From Frigidibacter sp037095735 (GTDB taxonomy: Bacteria; Pseudomonadota; Alphaproteobacteria; Rhodobacterales; Rhodobacteraceae): 64,000 nt of DNA. Of this stretch, positions 41,826-49,542 are shown in pieces. The DNA is taken from positions 248,001-312,000 of the forward strand of contig NZ_JBAWKD010000002.1 of NCBI RefSeq assembly GCF_037095735.1. Direction: 5' to 3'. Each line of letters begins with the position of its first letter. Position 1 is the stretch's first letter. The translations under genes and the position numbers were made by a program. The notes below the pieces were generated by a model. The model did no database searches, had not been told where the DNA came from, and worked only from the letters and a program-made list of their open reading frames with translations.

Positions 41826-41881
41826 CGCCGCCCGGAACGGGCGGCGCTCGGCCCAACCGTGGACCAGGGGGCGAAGCCCCC
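41826..41881 (-). other. Two stable hairpins in the betB-betA spacer
   Basis: CGCCGCCCG-GAA-CGGGCGGCG (41826-41846) and GGGGGC-GAA-GCCCCC (41867-41881) as read on the plus strand. Neither has a T tract. They could stabilise or process the polycistronic mRNA; the second matches the terminal hairpin of the dispersed element. Confidence 0.5.
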
Positions 41882-41920
41882 GCAGGCCGCGGGCGGGAGC
41901 GCCCCGCCGCGGCGCCGCCG

Positions 41921-43372
41921 TCAGTAAGGAGCGTCCACCGGGCCCAGCCCGAGGTAGACCGACTTCACCTGGCTGTAGTGCTCGATCGCCGCCTTCGCGT
42001 TCTCGCGCCCGACGCCCGAGCGCTTGACGCCGCCGAAGGGCGCCTCGACCGGCGTCAGGTTGTAGGCGTTGATCCAGGTCGTGCCCGCCTGCAGCCCCGC
42101 GACCATCCGGTGCGCCCGGGCGAGATCGGCGGTGAAGACCCCGGCCGCCAGCCCCTCTTCCGAGCTGTTGGCGCGGGCCAGAACCTCGTCCTCGGTCTCG
42201 AAATCGAGCACCGACATGACGGGGCCGAAGATCTCTTCACGTGCGATGGTCATCGCGTCGGTCACGTCGGCGAAGACCGTGGGCGCGACATAGAGCCCGT
42301 CCTTCATCGACCCGCCGGTGACCAGCGTCGCGCCCTCATCTTTCGCGACCTGCAGATAGTGCGCCACCTTCTCTGCCTGCGCCTGGGACACCAGCGGACC
42401 CATCTGCGTCGCCTCCTCGCGCGGATCGCCGATCACGATCGCTTCCGTGCGTGCCTTCAGCCGCTCGAGGAACTTCGCCTTGATGCCCTTCTGCACGAAG
42501 ACCCGGGTGCCGTTCGAACAGATCTGCCCGGTGGAATAGAAATTCCCCAGCATCGCGGCGCCCACGGCGTCCTCGACCGAGGCGTCATCGAAGACGATCA
42601 GCGGCGACTTGCCGCCCAGCTCCATCGTCACCGCGCGGATGCCCTCGGCCGCCGCCGCATAGACCTTGCGGCCCGTGGCGACCGAGCCTGTGAGCGACAC
42701 CTTCGCCACGCGCGGATCGGTCACCAGCGAAGCGCCCACCGCGCCGCGCCCCTGCACGACGTTGAACAGCCCCGGCGGCAGCCCGGCTTCGACATAGATC
42801 TCGGCCAGTTTCAGCGTGCAGAGCGGCGTGGTTTCCGAGGGCTTGAACACCATCGCATTGCCCATCGCGAGCGCGGGCGCCGATTTCCAGCAGGCGATCT
42901 GCGTCGGATAGTTCCAGGCGCCGATGCCGACGCAGACGCCGAGCGGTTCGCGGATCGTGTAGACCATGTCGCGGCCGAGCGGGATCGTCTCGCCGGTCAC
43001 CGTCGGCGCGAGACCGGCGAAGTATTCCAGGCAATCGGCGCCCGAGGTCGCATCGGCATAGCGCGTCTCGTTGATCGGCTTGCCAGTGTCGAGCGTCTCG
43101 AGCTGGCTCAGCTCCTCGTTGCGCTCGCGGATGAGCGCGACGGCGCGCATCAGGATGCGCGCGCGTTCGACCGGGCGCAACGCCGCCCAGTCCTTCTGCG
43201 CGCGCGCGGCCGAGGCGAGCGCCGCGTCGATGATCGCGGGCGTGGCCTCGTGCAGGCGGGCGATCACCGCGCCGGTGGCGGGGAAGATCACCTCGATCTC
43301 GGCGCCGGCGCTGTCCTCGACGTAAGCGCCGTCGATGAAATGGCTGGCCTTGGGTTGGGCGGTGAGGGTCAA
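41921..43372 (-). CDS. betB: Betaine aldehyde dehydrogenase
   Basis: NAD(P)-dependent aldehyde dehydrogenase converting betaine aldehyde to glycine betaine. 483 residues from a TTG at 43372, with GGAGG 5 nt upstream; the following AQPKASHFIDGAYVED matches the usual BetB start. Asn in GAWNYPTQIACWKSAPALA, Glu in TMELGGKSPLIVF and catalytic Cys in STGQICSNGTRVFV are all present. Between its start and the betC stop lies a fragment of the dispersed repeat. Confidence 0.93.
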   Translation of the reverse strand: MTLTAQPKASHFIDGAYVEDSAGAEIEVIFPATGAVIARLHEATPAIIDAALASAARAQKDWAALRPVERARILMRAVALIRERNEELSQLETLDTGKPINETRYADATSGADCLEYFAGLAPTVTGETIPLGRDMVYTIREPLGVCVGIGAWNYPTQIACWKSAPALAMGNAMVFKPSETTPLCTLKLAEIYVEAGLPPGLFNVVQGRGAVGASLVTDPRVAKVSLTGSVATGRKVYAAAAEGIRAVTMELGGKSPLIVFDDASVEDAVGAAMLGNFYSTGQICSNGTRVFVQKGIKAKFLERLKARTEAIVIGDPREEATQMGPLVSQAQAEKVAHYLQVAKDEGATLVTGGSMKDGLYVAPTVFADVTDAMTIAREEIFGPVMSVLDFETEDEVLARANSSEEGLAAGVFTADLARAHRMVAGLQAGTTWINAYNLTPVEAPFGGVKRSGVGRENAKAAIEHYSQVKSVYLGLGPVDAPY

Positions 43373-43380
43373 AAGGGCCT

Positions 43381-43413
43381 CCGGCGGGGATATTTCTGCC
43401 AATGCGAAAGAGG
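43381..43413 (-). repeat. Dispersed intergenic element, truncated copy C
   Basis: On the minus strand CTTTCGCATTGG, then GAAATATCCCCGCCGG, immediately after the betC stop and running into the betB leader. The hairpin half of the element is absent. Same polarity as betC. Confidence 0.7.
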
Positions 43414-43420
43414 GCGGCGC

Positions 43421-44935
43421 TCACTCCCCGCGGGGGTAGCGCTTGCTCTCCTCGAGAATGTTCAGGTCCATGTGGTTGCGCATGTAGGCCTCGGAGGCCT
43501 TCTTCAGCGGCTGGTAGTCCCAGGGGTAATAGCCACCCTGGCGCAGCGCCTCGTAGACGACCCAGCGCCGCGCCTGGCTGGCGCGGACGTCGGCGTCGTA
43601 GCGCAGCAGGTCCCAGCGCGTGGCGGCATCGGCCTTCATCTTCGTGAGCACCTCGGCATGGGCCGGGTCGGTGGCGAGGTTGGTCAGCTCATGCGGATCG
43701 GCCTCGAGGTCGAAGAGCTGATCGGGGTCGAGCGCGCAGACATTGAGCTTGAAGCGGCCCTCGCGCAGGCTGACGAGCGGCGCGTAGCTGGCCTCGGCTG
43801 CGTATTCCATCATGACGGGTGTCTCGCGCGGGGTGCCCGCCGCCGTCGGCATCAGCGAGACGCCGTCGGTCCAGGGCATGACCTCCTCCATCGAGATGCC
43901 GGCGATGTCGCACAGCGTCGGGCAGACGTCGATGGTCGAGACCGGATCGGTCACCAGCCGCGGCTCCAGCCCCGGCGCGCAGATCATCAGCGGCACCCGG
44001 GCCGAGCCTTCGAAGAAGTTCATCTTGAACCACAATCCGCGCTCGCCCAGCATGTCGCCGTGGTCGGAGACGAACAGGATCACCGCCTCTTGCCGCGTGG
44101 CCTCCAGCGCCTCGAGGATCTCGCCGATCTTCTCGTCGCAATACGAGATGTTGGCGAAATAGGCCCGGCGCGAGCGGCGGGTCATCTCGTCGGTCAGGTC
44201 GAAATTGTGCCAGTCCGAGGCGTCGAAGATCCGCTTCGAATGCGGGTCCTGATCCTCGTAGGGGATGAGGCCGACCTCGGGTTCCAGATGGGCGCAGTCC
44301 TCGTACAGGTCCCAGTGCTTCTTCCGGGCGACGTAGGGGTCGTGCGGATGCGTCATCGAGACGGTCAGCATCCACGGCCGGTCATCCAGACGGCGCCCGA
44401 GGTCGTAGACCTTCATCTTCGCCTCGTGGGCGACGTTGTCGTCGTATTCCAGCTGGTTGGTGATCTCGGCGGTGCCGGCGCCGGTCACCGAGCCCATGTT
44501 GTGATACCACCAGTCGATCCGCTCGCCGGGCTTGCGGTAGTCGGGCGTCCAGCCGAAGTCGGCGGGGTAGATGTCGGTGGTCAGGCGCTCTTCGAACCCG
44601 TGCAGCTGGTCCGGCCCCACGAAATGCATCTTGCCCGACAGGCAGGTATGGTAGCCCGCGCGGCGCAGGTGGTGGGCGAAGGTCGGCACGTCCGAGCGGA
44701 ACTCGGCGGCGTTGTCATAGACCCCGGTGCGCGAGGGCAGCTGGCCCGACATGAAGGCCGCCCGCCCCGGCGCGCAGAGCGGCGAGCCGGTGTAGGCGTT
44801 GCGGAACCGCACCGAGCGTTCGGCGAGCTTCTTCAGGTTCGGCGCATGCAGCCAGTCGGCCGGCCCGTCCGGGAAGAAGGTCCCGTTCAGCTGGTCGACC
44901 ATGAAAATCAGGATATTGGGCCGCGTCACCGTCAC
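43421..44935 (-). CDS. betC: Choline-sulfatase
   Basis: Type I sulfatase that releases choline from choline-O-sulfate. 504 residues. The formylglycine motif CxPxR is C54-A-P-G-R in GSPLCAPGRAAFMSGQLPSR, the same position as in the rhizobial enzyme as I recall it. Metal residues lie in ILIFMVDQLNG and FVSDHGDMLGERG; the dimer tail is LNILEESKRYPRGE. No signal peptide, so cytoplasmic. It overlaps betI by 4 nt. Its presence means choline sulfate imported from outside can feed both betaine and sulfur pools. Confidence 0.95.
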   Translation of the reverse strand: MTVTRPNILIFMVDQLNGTFFPDGPADWLHAPNLKKLAERSVRFRNAYTGSPLCAPGRAAFMSGQLPSRTGVYDNAAEFRSDVPTFAHHLRRAGYHTCLSGKMHFVGPDQLHGFEERLTTDIYPADFGWTPDYRKPGERIDWWYHNMGSVTGAGTAEITNQLEYDDNVAHEAKMKVYDLGRRLDDRPWMLTVSMTHPHDPYVARKKHWDLYEDCAHLEPEVGLIPYEDQDPHSKRIFDASDWHNFDLTDEMTRRSRRAYFANISYCDEKIGEILEALEATRQEAVILFVSDHGDMLGERGLWFKMNFFEGSARVPLMICAPGLEPRLVTDPVSTIDVCPTLCDIAGISMEEVMPWTDGVSLMPTAAGTPRETPVMMEYAAEASYAPLVSLREGRFKLNVCALDPDQLFDLEADPHELTNLATDPAHAEVLTKMKADAATRWDLLRYDADVRASQARRWVVYEALRQGGYYPWDYQPLKKASEAYMRNHMDLNILEESKRYPRGE

Positions 44936-45546
44936 TGTCCTTTCCGCGCCTGTTGGCTTGCCGCGGCCGCGCCGCGGGCGAGTTCCGTTTCGAGATGTCC
45001 CATCACCAGCGCCGCCGCAGCCGCGCGGTCGGGCACGCTGCGCCCCAGCGCCGCACGCAGGTAGACGCCATCGATGAGCGCCCCCAGCGAATCGGCGATT
45101 CGTCCTGCCTCGGCCCCGACCAGCGGCCGCAGGTTCACCACAAGATTCGAGCGCAGCCGGCGCCGGTAGATCTCGAGCAGCCGGTGCGCCCCGTCCATGG
45201 TCTGGGCCAGCACGTAGAAGTTCATCCAGGCCGCGATCACCTCGCGCCGGAAGTTCATCTGCGAGAACGAGACCCGCACGATCGCCTCGATCCGGTCGCG
45301 CGGCCCTTCGACCGTGGCGAGCGCGCCGCGGACCTCGGCGCCGTATATGCCTAGAATGTGTCGCATTGCGGCAAGAAAGATCGCCTCCTTAGAGCCGAAG
45401 TAATGGTGCGCCAGCGCCGAGCTGACGCCGGCCCTGCGGGCGATCTGTGCCACCGTGACCTCCAGGGTTCCGGTCTGGCCGATCTCCTGTATGGTCGCGC
45501 GCACAATCTCGGCGCGGCGGAGCGGTTCTGCTGCTGGGCGTGCCAT
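44932..45546 (-). CDS. betI: TetR-family repressor of choline genes
   Basis: 204 residues. TetR HTH at about 10-57 (RRAEIVRATIQEIGQTGTLE, VAQIARRAGVSSALAHHYFG), then a helical choline-binding domain matching BetI (FRREVIAAWMNFYVLAQ, IDGVYLRAALG). It should repress both betICBA and the divergent choXWV in the absence of choline. Its ATG at 45546 is 43 nt from a BetI-type palindrome. First gene of the bet operon. Confidence 0.95.
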   Translation of the reverse strand: MARPAAEPLRRAEIVRATIQEIGQTGTLEVTVAQIARRAGVSSALAHHYFGSKEAIFLAAMRHILGIYGAEVRGALATVEGPRDRIEAIVRVSFSQMNFRREVIAAWMNFYVLAQTMDGAHRLLEIYRRRLRSNLVVNLRPLVGAEAGRIADSLGALIDGVYLRAALGRSVPDRAAAAALVMGHLETELARGAAAASQQARKGQ

Positions 45547-45588
45547 GGTGACCCGTTAAATGAGTTGCATTGTGATCCTAGAGATGAG

Positions 45589-45608
45589 TTAATTGACTCG
45601 TCAATCAA
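45589..45608. promoter_or_regulatory. BetI operator between betI and choX
   Basis: TTAATTGAC-TC-GTCAATCAA: nine-base arms with one mismatch, core ATTGA-N4-TCAAT. The core matches the ATTGAACGTTCAAT type of BetI site known from E. coli (from memory). It lies in the 114-nt AT-richer divergent region, placed to control both operons. Confidence 0.75.
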
Positions 45609-45660
45609 GAAACCCCGGGTCCTCGAGCCCGAGCCAACATGACGCACAGGGGAGTGCCAC

Positions 45661-46581
45661 ATGACGAAATTCCGCGACCTGACGCTTGCTGCATCCGCGA
45701 TGGCCCTGCTGGCCGCCCCCGCCTTCGCGGCCTGCGACAGCGTGACCTTCTCGGATGTCGGCTGGACCGACATCACCACCACGACCTCGGCCGCCAAGCA
45801 GGTGCTGGAAGGCCTTGGCTACGACGTGGACGTGAAGATCCTCTCGGTCCCGGTCACCTATGCCTCGATGGATGCGGGCGATGTCGACGTCTTCCTCGGC
45901 AACTGGATGCCGGCGCAGGAAGGCGCGATCAAACCCTATCTCGACAAGGGCACGATCGAGAAGCTGAAGGTCAACCTCGAGGGCACCAAGTACACGCTGG
46001 CCGTGCCGACCTATCTCTATGACAAGGGCCTGCACAGCTATGCCGACATCGGCAAGTTCAAGGACGAGCTGGAAGGCAAGATCTACGGGATCGAGCCGGG
46101 CAACGAGGGCAACGGCTACCTGATCTCGCTGACCGAGAAGGGCAAGCCGCTGGAAGGCTTCGAGGTTGTCGAAAGCTCGGAACAGGGCATGCTGGCGCAG
46201 GTCTCGCGGCTTTACCCGTCGCAGAAGGGCGTCGTCTTCCTTGGCTGGGAGCCGCATCCGATGAACGCCCAGTTCGACCTGAAGTACCTGCCGGGTGGCG
46301 AGGACTTCTTCGGCGGCGAGGGCGTGGTGCAGACCGTGGTGAAGAAAGGCTTCGCCGCCGACTGCCCGAACGTCGCCAAACTGCTGGAAAACATGACCTT
46401 CTCGCTTCCGATGGAAAACGAGATCATGGGCAAGATCCTCAACGACGGCGAGGATGCGGACAAGGCCGTGAAGGACTGGGTCGAGAAGAACCCGCAGGTT
46501 CTGGACACCTGGCTTGCCGGCGTGACCACGCTGAAGGGCGAAGAGGGCCTGCCGGCCGTGAAGAAGGAATTCGGGCTCTGA
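45661..46581 (+). CDS. choX: Choline ABC transporter substrate-binding protein
   Basis: Periplasmic choline-binding protein, OpuAC type, 306 residues. Signal peptide MTKFRDLTLAASAMALLAAP ending at AFA, mature start ACDSV. The aromatic box of ChoX is conserved by residue and spacing: W35 (DVGWTDI), W82 (GNWMPAQ), Y111 (GTKYTLAV) and W196 (FLGWEPHPM), with D73 near YASMDAGDVD. A GGGGAG site precedes the ATG. A terminator-like hairpin follows before choW. Confidence 0.95.
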   Translation: MTKFRDLTLAASAMALLAAPAFAACDSVTFSDVGWTDITTTTSAAKQVLEGLGYDVDVKILSVPVTYASMDAGDVDVFLGNWMPAQEGAIKPYLDKGTIEKLKVNLEGTKYTLAVPTYLYDKGLHSYADIGKFKDELEGKIYGIEPGNEGNGYLISLTEKGKPLEGFEVVESSEQGMLAQVSRLYPSQKGVVFLGWEPHPMNAQFDLKYLPGGEDFFGGEGVVQTVVKKGFAADCPNVAKLLENMTFSLPMENEIMGKILNDGEDADKAVKDWVEKNPQVLDTWLAGVTTLKGEEGLPAVKKEFGL

Positions 46582-46596
46582 CCCCGAACCGACCGG

Positions 46597-46621
46597 AACG
46601 GGGGCCACGCGCCCCCGTTTT
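46597..46621 (+). terminator. Attenuating terminator between choX and choW
   Basis: AACGGGGGC-CACGC-GCCCCCGTT, a perfect 9-bp stem followed by TT (TTTTCC). As for tctC/tctB, it sits after the binding-protein gene and should lower permease and ATPase levels relative to choX. Confidence 0.8.
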
Positions 46622-46715
46622 CCTGACGGCCCGTCCCTGAGGGCCGACGGGCGCCCGGGGCCAGACCCCGCGCCCCCTCCCCTGTCAAGCCAACCGCAAC
46701 GGAGCGCCAGAGCGC

Positions 46716-47582
46716 ATGGATTTCCTCGACGATCTGTTCGAGCCCGTCACCGATATCGTGACCGATACCAAGATCCCCGTCGGCAAATGGGCCAAGACGG
46801 TCTTCGACTGGCTGAACGCCCATGGCGGGCCGGTCTTCGACTTCATCGGCTCGGTCCTCGGCTGGGTGATCGACACGATGCTCGACATCCTCGACGCAAT
46901 TCCCGCCCCCCTGCTGATCGTGCTGCTGGTGGCCTTCGCCTGGGCGATGCAGCGCAGCTGGAAGATCTGCCTGCTGGTCGCGGCGGGCTTCCTGTTCGTG
47001 CTGAATCAGGGCTACTGGGACGAGATGCTGCAGAGCCTGACGCTGATCCTGTTCAGCTGCGCCGTCTGCATGGCGATCGGGGTGCCGCTGGGCATCGCCG
47101 CCGCGCACCGCCCGCGCCTTTACGCCGCGATGAGCCCGGTCCTTGACCTGATGCAGACGCTGCCGACTTTCGTCTACCTGATCCCGGCCATCGTCTTCTT
47201 CGGCCTTGGCATGGTGCCGGGCCTGATCGCGACCGTGGTCTTCGTGCTGCCCGCGCCGATCCGGCTGACCTACCTCGGCGTCTCTTCGACCCCTGCGGCG
47301 CTCCTGGAGGCCTCGACCGCCTTCGGCGCCACCAAGTCGCAGACGCTGTGGAAGGTGGAACTGCCCTACGCGCTGCCGCAGATCATGGCGGGCCTCACCC
47401 AGGCGATCATGCTGTCGCTGTCGATGGTGGTCATCGCCGCCATGGTCGGCGCGAATGGCCTCGGGGTGCCGGTGGTGCGGGCGCTGAACTCGGTCAATAC
47501 CGCGCTCGGCTTCGAATCCGGCTTCATCATCGTCGTCGTGGCGATCCTTCTCGACCGCATGCTGAAGGTGGAACGCAAATGA
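46716..47582 (+). CDS. choW: Choline ABC transporter permease
   Basis: 288-residue OpuAB/ProW-type permease. An amphipathic N-terminus (DFLDDLFEPVTDIVTDTKIP) precedes about six helices. The BPD permease EAA-like loop is EASTAFGATKSQTLWKVELP followed by ALPQIMAGLTQAIMLSLSM. It ends in ATGA overlapping choV. The N-terminal arrangement with the DWLNA segment is usual for glycine betaine/choline permeases. Confidence 0.95.
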   Translation: MDFLDDLFEPVTDIVTDTKIPVGKWAKTVFDWLNAHGGPVFDFIGSVLGWVIDTMLDILDAIPAPLLIVLLVAFAWAMQRSWKICLLVAAGFLFVLNQGYWDEMLQSLTLILFSCAVCMAIGVPLGIAAAHRPRLYAAMSPVLDLMQTLPTFVYLIPAIVFFGLGMVPGLIATVVFVLPAPIRLTYLGVSSTPAALLEASTAFGATKSQTLWKVELPYALPQIMAGLTQAIMLSLSMVVIAAMVGANGLGVPVVRALNSVNTALGFESGFIIVVVAILLDRMLKVERK

Positions 47583-48586
47583 ACGCTGTGGAATTCGACA
47601 ACGTCTCGATCGTCTTCGGCGACAAGGCGCAGGCGGCGCTGCCGCTGATGGACGAAGGCAAATCGCGGTCCGAAGTGCAGCGCGCCACCAGTCAGGTGCT
47701 GGGCGTGCACAACTGCACGCTCACCGTGGCCGAGGGCGAGATCCTCGTGCTGATGGGTCTGTCCGGCTCGGGCAAGTCGACGCTTCTGCGCGCGGTCAAC
47801 GGGCTGAACCCGGTGGTGCGCGGCGAGGTGCGGGTGAACGACGGCGGCAAGATGGTCTCGGTCACCAAGGCGACCGAGAAGACCCTGCGCCACATCCGGC
47901 AGGAACGGGTGGCGATGGTCTTCCAGCAGTTCGGCCTGCTGCCCTGGCGCACGGTGCGCGAGAATGTCGGGCTCGGGCTCGAACTGGCGGGGGATCCGCC
48001 GGCGAAACGGCGCGAGATGGTCGACCAGCAGCTGAAGCTGGTGGGCCTCAGCGACTGGGCCGAGCGGCGCGTGGGCGAATTGTCCGGCGGCATGCAGCAG
48101 CGCGTGGGCCTCGCCCGCGCCTTCGCGACCGAGGCGCCGATCCTGCTGATGGACGAGCCCTTCTCGGCGCTCGACCCGCTGATCCGCTCGCGGCTGCAGG
48201 ACGAGCTTCTGGAACTGCAGGCGAAGCTGAAGCGCACCATCATCTTCGTCAGCCACGACCTCGACGAGGCCTTCAAGCTTGGCAGCCGGATCGCGCTGAT
48301 GGAGGGCGGCCGGATCGTGCAATGCGGCACCGCGCGCGAGATCATCGCCAATCCGATCAACGACTATGTCGCGGATTTCGTGGCCCACATGAACCCGCTG
48401 GGCGTGCTGACGGCCGAGGACATGTGCGAAGAGGGCGCCGCCCCCGGCGCGCCCGACCTGCCCGCCGATGCCCCGGTGCGCGAGATCATGGAGGCGCTGA
48501 AGCACCATCCCGCGGTCTCGATCGCCGGCGGTCGCCGAGTGACGCGGGAAGGCGTGATCGGTCGGCTGATCGACCCGCGCGGCTGA
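47579..48586 (+). CDS. choV: Choline ABC transporter ATP-binding protein
   Basis: 335 residues from the ATG at 47579, inside the choW stop. Walker A GLSGSGKSTLLRAVNGL, Q-loop VFQQFGLLPWRTV, signature LSGGMQQRVGLARA, Walker B ILLMDEPFSALDPL, and H-loop FVSHDLDEA. The insert before Walker A (AQAALPLMDEGKSRSEVQRA) is typical of ChoV/ProV proteins. A short C-terminal region (about 270-335) replaces the full CBS pair of ProV. It ends 0 nt before the GTG of the next gene. Confidence 0.95.
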   Translation: MNAVEFDNVSIVFGDKAQAALPLMDEGKSRSEVQRATSQVLGVHNCTLTVAEGEILVLMGLSGSGKSTLLRAVNGLNPVVRGEVRVNDGGKMVSVTKATEKTLRHIRQERVAMVFQQFGLLPWRTVRENVGLGLELAGDPPAKRREMVDQQLKLVGLSDWAERRVGELSGGMQQRVGLARAFATEAPILLMDEPFSALDPLIRSRLQDELLELQAKLKRTIIFVSHDLDEAFKLGSRIALMEGGRIVQCGTAREIIANPINDYVADFVAHMNPLGVLTAEDMCEEGAAPGAPDLPADAPVREIMEALKHHPAVSIAGGRRVTREGVIGRLIDPRG

Positions 48587-49279
48587 GTGACGGCCTTCGA
48601 ACGGATCGCCGAACAGGGTCCCCATGCCGTCGACTTCCTCGATGGCGCGGGGGCCGACCTCGTCGTGGCCTTCGCCTCGATCGGCCATGACCCGACGCGC
48701 CCGCCCTCGCCCGAATTCGTGGCGACGGCCACGGGTCGCGGCACCCCCGCCGCTCCCCGCCGCGCGCTCTTCGTCACCGACGCCGCCCGCAGCTGGGCCA
48801 CCGCCCCCGGCTTCGAGGCAACGCTGACCGCGGCCTTCGCCCAGGTCACCGCCCGTGCCCCGGTCCGCAGCCTCGTCACGCTCGGCCTATCCATGGGCGC
48901 GGTCGCGGCCCTCGCCGCCGCCCGGACGCTGCCAGCCCGCGCGGTGCTGGCCTTCGGCCCCCAGGCCGACCCTGCCCTGCCCGGAGAGACGCGCTGGCGC
49001 GACTGGACCGCCGCCCTGCCGCCGCTGCGCCCCCAGCTGCCCGACACCGCCTGGACATTGCTCTTCCACGGCCTTCAGGACGACGCCGCCCAGGCGGAAG
49101 CCTTCCCGCCTCGCGCGGGCCAGGATCACCTCCTCTACCCCGACCAGTCGCACTCCAGTCTGGTCCCGTATCTGAAGGCCCGCGGCGCCCTTGCTGGCCT
49201 CGTCGAGGCCGCCCTCGCGGGCGACCGCCGCCGCCTGCTGCGCATCGCCGCCTCGACCGGCGCCACCCGCCGCCGCTGA
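48587..49279 (+). CDS. Alpha/beta-hydrolase-fold protein of unknown function
   Basis: 230 residues starting with a GTG directly after the choV stop (TGAGTG), so probably translated by coupling and part of the cho operon. The elbow GLSMGAVAALAAA carries the likely Ser; LLFHGLQDDAAQ and YPDQSHSSLVPYL give possible Asp and His. It is alanine/proline-rich. No recognised link to choline; it may hydrolyse a choline ester, which is inference from position only. A terminator follows. Confidence 0.7.
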   Translation: MTAFERIAEQGPHAVDFLDGAGADLVVAFASIGHDPTRPPSPEFVATATGRGTPAAPRRALFVTDAARSWATAPGFEATLTAAFAQVTARAPVRSLVTLGLSMGAVAALAAARTLPARAVLAFGPQADPALPGETRWRDWTAALPPLRPQLPDTAWTLLFHGLQDDAAQAEAFPPRAGQDHLLYPDQSHSSLVPYLKARGALAGLVEAALAGDRRRLLRIAASTGATRRR

Positions 49280-49284
49280 CGAAA

Positions 49285-49317
49285 AGAGGCGCGCCCTCTC
49301 GGACGCGCCTCTCTTTC
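49285..49317 (+). terminator. Terminator after the cho operon
   Basis: AGAGGCGCG (49285-49293) pairs with CGCGCCTCT (49304-49312), 10-nt loop, followed by CTTTCG. The T-containing tail is also the first part of the dispersed element copy D. Confidence 0.75.
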
Positions 49318-49374
49318 GCATTGGCTCAAATATCCCGGGGGGAGGCCCGGCACGGGCCCGGGGGGCAGCGCCCC
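49312..49374 (+). repeat. Dispersed intergenic element, copy D (cut by gap)
   Basis: CTTTCGCATTGG, TCAAATATCCCGGGGG, hairpin GGCCCG-GCA-CGGGCC (49344-49358), then GGGGGC-AGC-GCCCC, running into the N run. Same polarity as the preceding gene. Confidence 0.8.
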
Positions 49375-49500
49375 NNNNNNNNNNNNNNNNNNNNNNNNNN
49401 NNNNNNNNNNNNNNNNNNNNNNNNNNNNNNNNNNNNNNNNNNNNNNNNNNNNNNNNNNNNNNNNNNNNNNNNNNNNNNNNNNNNNNNNNNNNNNNNNNNN
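49375..49500. other. Assembly gap (126 N)
   Basis: All bases are N. The last 21 defined bases before the gap recur just after it (from 49503), which suggests the assembler failed in a repeat copy and that the true gap size is unknown. Confidence 0.99.
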
Positions 49501-49527
49501 AGGGCCCGGGGGGCAGCGCCCCCCGCC
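49501..49527 (+). repeat. Dispersed intergenic element, end of a copy after the gap (E)
   Basis: GGGCCCGGGGGGCAGCGCC and following CCCC repeat the right end of copy D. Either a second tandem copy, as at 34 kb, or the same copy represented twice. Confidence 0.7.
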
Positions 49528-49542
49528 CCAGATCGCCCAACC

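Noticed and set aside
41978..45064. A 1028-codon plus-strand open frame opposite betB, betC and betI
   Set aside because: It is antisense to three clearly recognised genes and has His/Arg/Ala-rich low-complexity translation with no domain.
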